Assembly: GCA_025774805.1 (NCBI GenBank)
Contig: JALGZR010000132.1
Location: 1 to 8,475 of the forward strand
Origin: a bacterium
Lineage (GTDB): Bacteria > ARS69
Reading direction: 5' to 3'
Length of the DNA: 8,475 nucleotides
Positions 5,600-8,475 of this stretch are shown one piece after another. Numbering within the stretch: the stretch's first letter is position 1; each line of letters starts with the position of its first letter. The notes beneath the pieces were generated by a model, which saw only the letters and a program-made list of their open reading frames with translations, had not been told where the DNA came from and made no database searches. A program made the translations under genes and the position numbers.

Positions 5600-6493
5600 G
5601 TGACCGATCGCCCGCCACCTCCACCCTCCGACGATCTCGCCACCATGACCCGGAGGCTGCGGGGAGCCGTCGAGCTGCAGGCCATCCTCCGCGAGGGCAA
5701 GGGGCTCGGGAAGGGTTCGGTGCTCCGGGCCCTCGACCGCGCCGCGGAGCTCATCCGCACCGAGCGTCGTCGCGAGGGGGCCGCGGCTCCCGGACGCCCC
5801 CGGGCCGCCGCCCGGGTCACGACGGCCTCCGTGCCTCCGCGGGCGAAGACGCCGGCCCCGGCCGCGCCCGTGGTCGGATCCTGGCAACGCGACCCGACCG
5901 AGTTCGACTCCCTGGGCGAGCTCCACGACGCCTTCGCCGAGTGCCAGCGCTGCCCCCTGGGCAAGACGCGAACCCACTTCGTGTTCGGCACGGGAAGCCC
6001 GAAGGCGAAACTGGTGTTCGTGGGGGAGGCGCCGGGTCGGGAGGAGGATCTGCAGGGCGAGCCGTTCGTGGGCCCCGCCGGCCGACTGCTCAACAAGATC
6101 CTCGCGGCCATCGGCTTCCGCCGGAACGAGGTCTACATCGCGAACATTCTCAAGTGTCGACCGCCGGGAAACCGGGACCCGCAGCCGATGGAGATCGCGT
6201 CCTGCTCACCCATTCTCGCCCGGCAGGTGGACATCCTCCGCCCCGTGGTCCTCTGTACTCTCGGTTCGTTCGCGGCGCGGACCCTTCTCGGAGTGAATCA
6301 GGGCATCTCTCGCCTCCGGGGGGGGACCCACGACTACCGCGGCATTCCCGTCATTCCGACCTATCACCCCGCGGCGCTCCTGCGGAACTCCGCGTGGAAG
6401 CGTCCGACCTGGGAGGACGTGCAGCGGCTGCGAAGAGAGTATGATCGTCGACTCGCCGAGTCCGCCGACCTTCCTCCGGAGACCACATCATGA
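5600..6493 (+). CDS. Family-4 uracil-DNA glycosylase (iron-sulphur type)
   Basis: This enzyme removes uracil from DNA, starting base-excision repair of deaminated cytosine. The 297-residue product has an N-terminal extension (1 to about 100): a helical segment (13-55), then an Ala/Pro/Arg-rich linker. The catalytic domain follows. Motif A is GEAPGREEDLQGEPFVGPAG (142-161), typical of family 4. Four cysteines suited to a 4Fe-4S cluster are C115 and C118 (CQRC), C186 (NILKCRPPGNRDP) and C202 (SCSPIL). TLGSFAARTLLG (220-231) follows. Motif B is TYHPAALLRN (254-263), with the catalytic-site histidine H256. Such proteins are often mis-annotated as phage-type DNA polymerase because of similarity to the N-terminus of SPO1 polymerase; no polymerase domain is present here. 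It is the first gene of a unit with dnaB (ATGA overlap at 6490-6493), with its own candidate promoter. The function is firm; the start codon is somewhat less so. Confidence 0.92.
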   Translation: MTDRPPPPPSDDLATMTRRLRGAVELQAILREGKGLGKGSVLRALDRAAELIRTERRREGAAAPGRPRAAARVTTASVPPRAKTPAPAAPVVGSWQRDPTEFDSLGELHDAFAECQRCPLGKTRTHFVFGTGSPKAKLVFVGEAPGREEDLQGEPFVGPAGRLLNKILAAIGFRRNEVYIANILKCRPPGNRDPQPMEIASCSPILARQVDILRPVVLCTLGSFAARTLLGVNQGISRLRGGTHDYRGIPVIPTYHPAALLRNSAWKRPTWEDVQRLRREYDRRLAESADLPPETTS

Positions 6494-7932
6494 GCGAATC
6501 CTTCCTTCCCGGATCCGGATCCGGATCCGTCCCCGCCACGGATGCCCCGATCCGTGCTCCCCGCCCCGATCCCCTCTCCCCGGCGAAGCGCGCTCCGGTC
6601 GAGAAGCGCGTGCCGCCGCAGGACCTCGACGCGGAGAGGGCGGTGCTGGCCGCGATGCTTCTCGACAACCACGCCGTCAACACGGCGGCCCAGATCCTCT
6701 CGAGCGACGACTTCTATCGGCCTGCCCATCGCCTGATCTGCACCGGCACGTTCAATCTCTTCACCCGCGGGGAGGCCATCGATCTCGTCACTCTCTCCGA
6801 CGAGATGACGAAGTCCGAGACGTTGGAGAGGGCGGGGGGAGAGATCTACCTGGCGGAGCTTCTGGATTCCACGGTGACCGCCGCCAACGTGGAGTATCAC
6901 GCGCGGATCGTCCGGGAGAAGTCGTTGCTCCGTCGGATGATCGACGCGGCCCGCCGGATCGCAGAGGAGGCATACTCCACGCCCGAGGACGTGAACAGCT
7001 TCGTCGATCGGGCGGAGCACCTGATGTTCGAGATCTCCGAGTCCGGTCCGCGGACCGGATTCACTCCGGTCAAGGAGATTCTCGTCGACAGCTTCGAAGC
7101 GATCGAGGAGCTCTATCAGAACAAGCGGCTCATCACCGGCGTTCCCACCGGGTTTCTCGATCTCGACACGCTCACGTCCGGCTTCCAGCCCTCGGAGTTC
7201 GTCGTGATCGCGGCCCGTCCCACCATGGGAAAGACCGCGTTCACGCTGAACATCGCCCAGCACGTCGCGGTCGAGCACGGGCTTCCCGTGGCGTTCTTCA
7301 GCCTGGAGATGTCGAAGGAGTCGCTCGTCCACCGAATGCTCGCCTGCGAGGCGCGCGTCGACGGAAACCGGCTGCGCACGGGGTTCCTCCGGGAGAACGA
7401 ATGGCCGCGGCTCACCACCGCGGCGGGCAAGCTCGGCGACGCGGAGTTCTACATCGACGACACCGCCGGCCTCAGCGCCCTGGAGGTGAGGGCGAAGGCG
7501 AGACGGCTCAAGCTCGAGACCGACGGACGGCTCGCCATGATCGCGATCGACTACCTCCAGCTCATGCGCGGGCACGGGCGTCAGGAGAATCGCCAGCAGG
7601 AGATCTCGAGCATCTCCCGTTCGCTGAAGGCGCTCGCCAAGGAGCTCAAGATCCCGGTCGTCGCGCTGTCCCAGCTCAAGCGACCCACCGACGTGCGCGA
7701 AGGGGCCCGACGGCCGATGCTCTCCGATCTGCGGGAGTCGGGGGCAATCGAGCAGGACGCCGACGTCGTGCTCTTCATCAACCGCCCCGAGGTCTACAAC
7801 CCGACCCCGGACAACGAGGGGATCGCGGAGATCATCATCGGGAAGCAGCGGAACGGTCCCATCGGGATCACGCAGCTCCAGTTCCAGAAGTCCTTCACCC
7901 GCTTCGAGAACCTCTCCCGGATGAAGGAGTAG
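6490..7932 (+). CDS. dnaB: Replicative DNA helicase DnaB
   Basis: DnaB is the hexameric 5'-to-3' helicase that unwinds the replication fork and interacts with primase. The 480-residue protein starts with a 40-residue low-complexity Ser/Gly/Pro tail. The N-terminal collar domain follows from VPPQDLDAERAVLAAMLLDN (41-60) to about 180, then a linker. The RecA-like ATPase carries Walker A ARPTMGKTAF (242-251, K248/T249), the catalytic glutamate in FFSLEMSKES (E273), Walker B IAIDYLQLM (351-359, D354) and SDLRESGAIEQDADVVLF (412-429). The KQRNGP arginine-finger loop (R454) and the ending QLQFQKSFTRFENL (462-475) complete it. No intein interrupts the motifs. ATG 6490 has GGAG eight bases upstream (6478-6481) and overlaps the UDG stop. 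Its first 12 bases are identical to those of coaBC. In many bacteria dnaB follows rplI; here it follows a repair glycosylase. Confidence 0.97.
   Translation: MSESFLPGSGSGSVPATDAPIRAPRPDPLSPAKRAPVEKRVPPQDLDAERAVLAAMLLDNHAVNTAAQILSSDDFYRPAHRLICTGTFNLFTRGEAIDLVTLSDEMTKSETLERAGGEIYLAELLDSTVTAANVEYHARIVREKSLLRRMIDAARRIAEEAYSTPEDVNSFVDRAEHLMFEISESGPRTGFTPVKEILVDSFEAIEELYQNKRLITGVPTGFLDLDTLTSGFQPSEFVVIAARPTMGKTAFTLNIAQHVAVEHGLPVAFFSLEMSKESLVHRMLACEARVDGNRLRTGFLRENEWPRLTTAAGKLGDAEFYIDDTAGLSALEVRAKARRLKLETDGRLAMIAIDYLQLMRGHGRQENRQQEISSISRSLKALAKELKIPVVALSQLKRPTDVREGARRPMLSDLRESGAIEQDADVVLFINRPEVYNPTPDNEGIAEIIIGKQRNGPIGITQLQFQKSFTRFENLSRMKE
6511..6529 (+). repeat. Triple GGATCC tandem repeat in the dnaB 5' end
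   Basis: Three direct copies of GGATCC plus a trailing G encode a Gly-Ser-Gly-Ser-Gly-Ser run (residues 8-13) in the disordered N-terminal tail of DnaB. The reading frame continues normally on both sides and codon use matches the surroundings, so this looks like natural slippage in a tail under weak constraint. Confidence 0.85.
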
Positions 7933-7936
7933 CGAG

Positions 7937-8475
7937 GTGGGCCGGAGCGGGGCGGTGATCGTCGCCGCCGGAAGCTCCGAACGCATGGGGGGCATCGACA
8001 AGATGCTGACCCCTCTTGCGGGGACTCCCCTCCTCTTTCACTCGGTTCGAGCCTTCTCCGCGTGCGACGTCGTCGACGACGTCGTCGTGGTGGTCCGATC
8101 CGATCGAGTGCAACGCGTCCAGGAGCTCCTCGAGGCGATGGATCCGTCGAAAGTGCGACGCGTGGTTCGAGGAGGCGCCACCCGAACCGACTCCTCCCGG
8201 TTCGGGACGGCGGCGCTTCCCTCCGAGGTCGATCTCGTTCTCGTGCACGACGGCGCGCGCCCCCTCGTGTCCGAGGAGCTGATCCGTCGGGTCGTCGAGG
8301 CGGCGCGCGCGCGAGGGGCCGCGATTCCCGGAGTGCCTCCGGTCGCGACGATCAAGCGCGAGGAGGACGGCGTGTCGGCAGGAACTCTCGATCGTCGATC
8401 GCTGCGCGAGGCCCAGACCCCCCAGGGGTTCCGGCGGGACCTTCTCGCGAAGGCGCTCGCGTCCGCGAAGCGGGA
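7937..8475 (+). CDS. ispD: 2-C-methyl-D-erythritol 4-phosphate cytidylyltransferase, 5' part
   Basis: IspD transfers CMP from CTP to 2-C-methyl-D-erythritol 4-phosphate, the third step of the MEP isoprenoid pathway, in the cytosol. The window holds 179 complete codons of a protein usually about 230 long, so only the C-terminal fifth is missing. Seen are the nucleotide-binding loop AVIVAAGSSERMGGIDKM (6-23, with R16 and K22 in place of the conserved Arg and Lys), RGGATRTDSS (78-87), the hallmark VHDGARPLV (103-111), VATIKREEDG (136-145) and AQTPQGFRRDLL (159-170). The start GTG 7937 has AAGGAG (7924-7929) seven bases upstream, inside the dnaB 3' end, and lies four bases past the dnaB stop, implying co-transcription. 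A later in-frame GTG (7955) would delete the start of the nucleotide-binding strand. In many genomes ispF follows or is fused to ispD; that would lie beyond the edge. Confidence 0.95.
   Translation, partial: MGRSGAVIVAAGSSERMGGIDKMLTPLAGTPLLFHSVRAFSACDVVDDVVVVVRSDRVQRVQELLEAMDPSKVRRVVRGGATRTDSSRFGTAALPSEVDLVLVHDGARPLVSEELIRRVVEAARARGAAIPGVPPVATIKREEDGVSAGTLDRRSLREAQTPQGFRRDLLAKALASAKR

Noticed and set aside
4156-6111. A 651-codon open frame on the minus strand across coaBC and the UDG gene
   Set aside because: It is antisense to two firmly identified genes. Its translation is Arg/Gly/Pro/Ser-rich with no family motif, and long antisense frames are expected where third positions are G/C-rich.
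5600-6493. Annotation as a phage SPO1-type DNA polymerase
   Set aside because: Only the UDG-like domain is present, with all family-4 motifs and four cluster cysteines; no polymerase domain follows.
6511-6529. Repeated BamHI-type sites suggesting a cloning linker
   Set aside because: The reading frame, codon bias and flanking operon structure continue unbroken; no vector-like sequence is present.
6364-8001. A 545-codon open frame on the minus strand across dnaB
   Set aside because: It is exactly antisense to dnaB, lacks recognisable domains, and reads as the complement of dnaB codons (Leu/Asp/Arg/Glu-rich).
1-8475. A novel defence, mobile or other undescribed multi-gene system
   Set aside because: Every substantial coding region maps to a known core family in a plausible housekeeping order. 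No transposase, integrase, CRISPR repeats, toxin-antitoxin pair or compositional break was seen.

Overview
The window is a housekeeping segment of a visibly G+C-rich bacterial chromosome. It is densely packed, with strong G/C preference at third codon positions and several GTG starts. Seven protein genes are supported, the last one cut by the right edge. The omega subunit has a pattern (NPYETVIVAAQEARRIN) that, from memory, resembles the Bacteroidota/Gemmatimonadota/Eisenbacteria side of the tree. The lineage cannot be fixed from this sequence alone.

Layout: (1) Positions 1-262 hold no supported gene, but do hold an imperfect hairpin just downstream of the first gene. (2) 263-1975, minus strand: an NFACT-family RqcH/Rqc2-like ribosome quality-control protein. 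(3) A 173-bp divergent intergenic region with candidate promoters pointing both ways that overlap each other. (4) 2149-5445, plus strand: yicC-gmk-rpoZ-coaBC, each junction being a 4-base ATGA stop/start overlap, so this is almost certainly one translationally coupled operon. The order rqcH < > yicC-gmk-rpoZ-coaBC resembles the known yloA / yloC-gmk-rpoZ-coaBC neighbourhood of Bacillus and many other phyla. (5) A 154-bp gap (5446-5599) with a bulged hairpin, a candidate promoter and an inverted repeat over its -35 element. (6) 5600-8475, plus strand: a family-4 uracil-DNA glycosylase, dnaB and the 5' part of ispD, again tightly packed (ATGA overlap, then a 4-base gap).

Functions: RNA turnover (YicC), GTP precursor supply (Gmk), RNA polymerase assembly (omega), coenzyme A synthesis (CoaBC), DNA repair (UDG), replication (DnaB) and isoprenoid synthesis (IspD). 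This is growth-related core metabolism and information processing. I saw no mobile element, CRISPR array, RNA gene or defence island, and no evidence of a wholly new system.

The points most worth a second look are inside known families. In CoaBC the cysteine expected to be catalytic in the decarboxylase domain appears to be tryptophan (W172). In the RqcH homologue the Asp-Arg pair needed for C-terminal tailing in characterised members appears to be Gly-Arg (G94-R95). The omega subunit is unusually long, with acidic tails and an insert. The two operons may share a promoter architecture.
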